Assembly (NCBI GenBank): GCA_009697495.1
Contig: SHUN01000278.1
Coordinates: 1-5,101 of the forward strand
Source: Bryobacterales bacterium
GTDB lineage: Bacteria > Acidobacteriota > Terriglobia > Bryobacterales > Bryobacteraceae
Reading direction: 5' to 3'
Length of the DNA stretch: 5,101 nucleotides
A program made the position numbers and the translations under genes. This document shows, one piece after another, positions 5,099-5,101 of this stretch; position 1 is the first letter of the stretch, and every line of letters begins with the position of its first letter. The notes under the pieces were generated by a model, which was given only the letters and a program-made list of their open reading frames with translations, was not told the origin of the DNA and did not search any database.

Positions 5099-5101
5099 TC
5101 A

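Noticed and set aside
1..5101. CRISPR array, tRNA or rRNA gene, or insertion sequence ends
   Set aside because: I looked for regular spaced repeats, cloverleaf-like stems with CCA, and terminal inverted repeats, and saw none.

Overview
The window is about 5.1 kb of moderately GC-rich bacterial chromosome. It most likely comes from a Gram-negative, rod-shaped organism. An Acidobacteriota (Solibacter/Bryobacter-like) source is my best guess, based on the gene mix and on a double zinc-ribbon protein that resembles hypothetical proteins I associate with that phylum. This assignment is inference; no rRNA or other phylogenetic marker is present.

Left part (1-2126, + strand): the end of a rod-shape/elongation operon. 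It holds the C-terminal transpeptidase domain of penicillin-binding protein 2 (mrdA, cut by the window edge), followed by its partner glycosyltransferase rodA. The two overlap by 4 nt at a CTGA junction. rodA therefore appears to start at CTG 1029, which restores a normal 365-residue protein. A conventional start at 1191 would delete the first membrane segment. Together the two proteins polymerise and cross-link peptidoglycan during lateral wall growth.

Middle part (2123-3485, - strand): a class IV PLP-dependent aminotransferase/lyase, then a small protein with two tandem zinc-ribbon-like modules. The zinc-ribbon gene converges on rodA with a 4-bp overlap of the stop ends. Both genes lack a clear Shine-Dalgarno sequence and carry a -10-like hexamer 5-6 nt before the ATG, so leaderless transcripts are possible.

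Right part (3486-5101, + strand): a 250-bp gap holding a hairpin that resembles a decayed group II intron domain V, read on the - strand. After it come a compact hicB-hicA type II toxin-antitoxin pair (antitoxin first, ATGA overlap), a 131-bp gap, and a secreted alpha/beta-hydrolase resembling carbohydrate esterases. The G-over-C excess of the + strand seen through most of 1-3485 is lost here. That fits a junction between an ancestral core segment and a more mobile accessory segment. I did not find a clearly new multi-gene system. The best leads are the CTG start of rodA, the possible intron relic, the duplicated zinc-ribbon protein and the possible leaderless genes.
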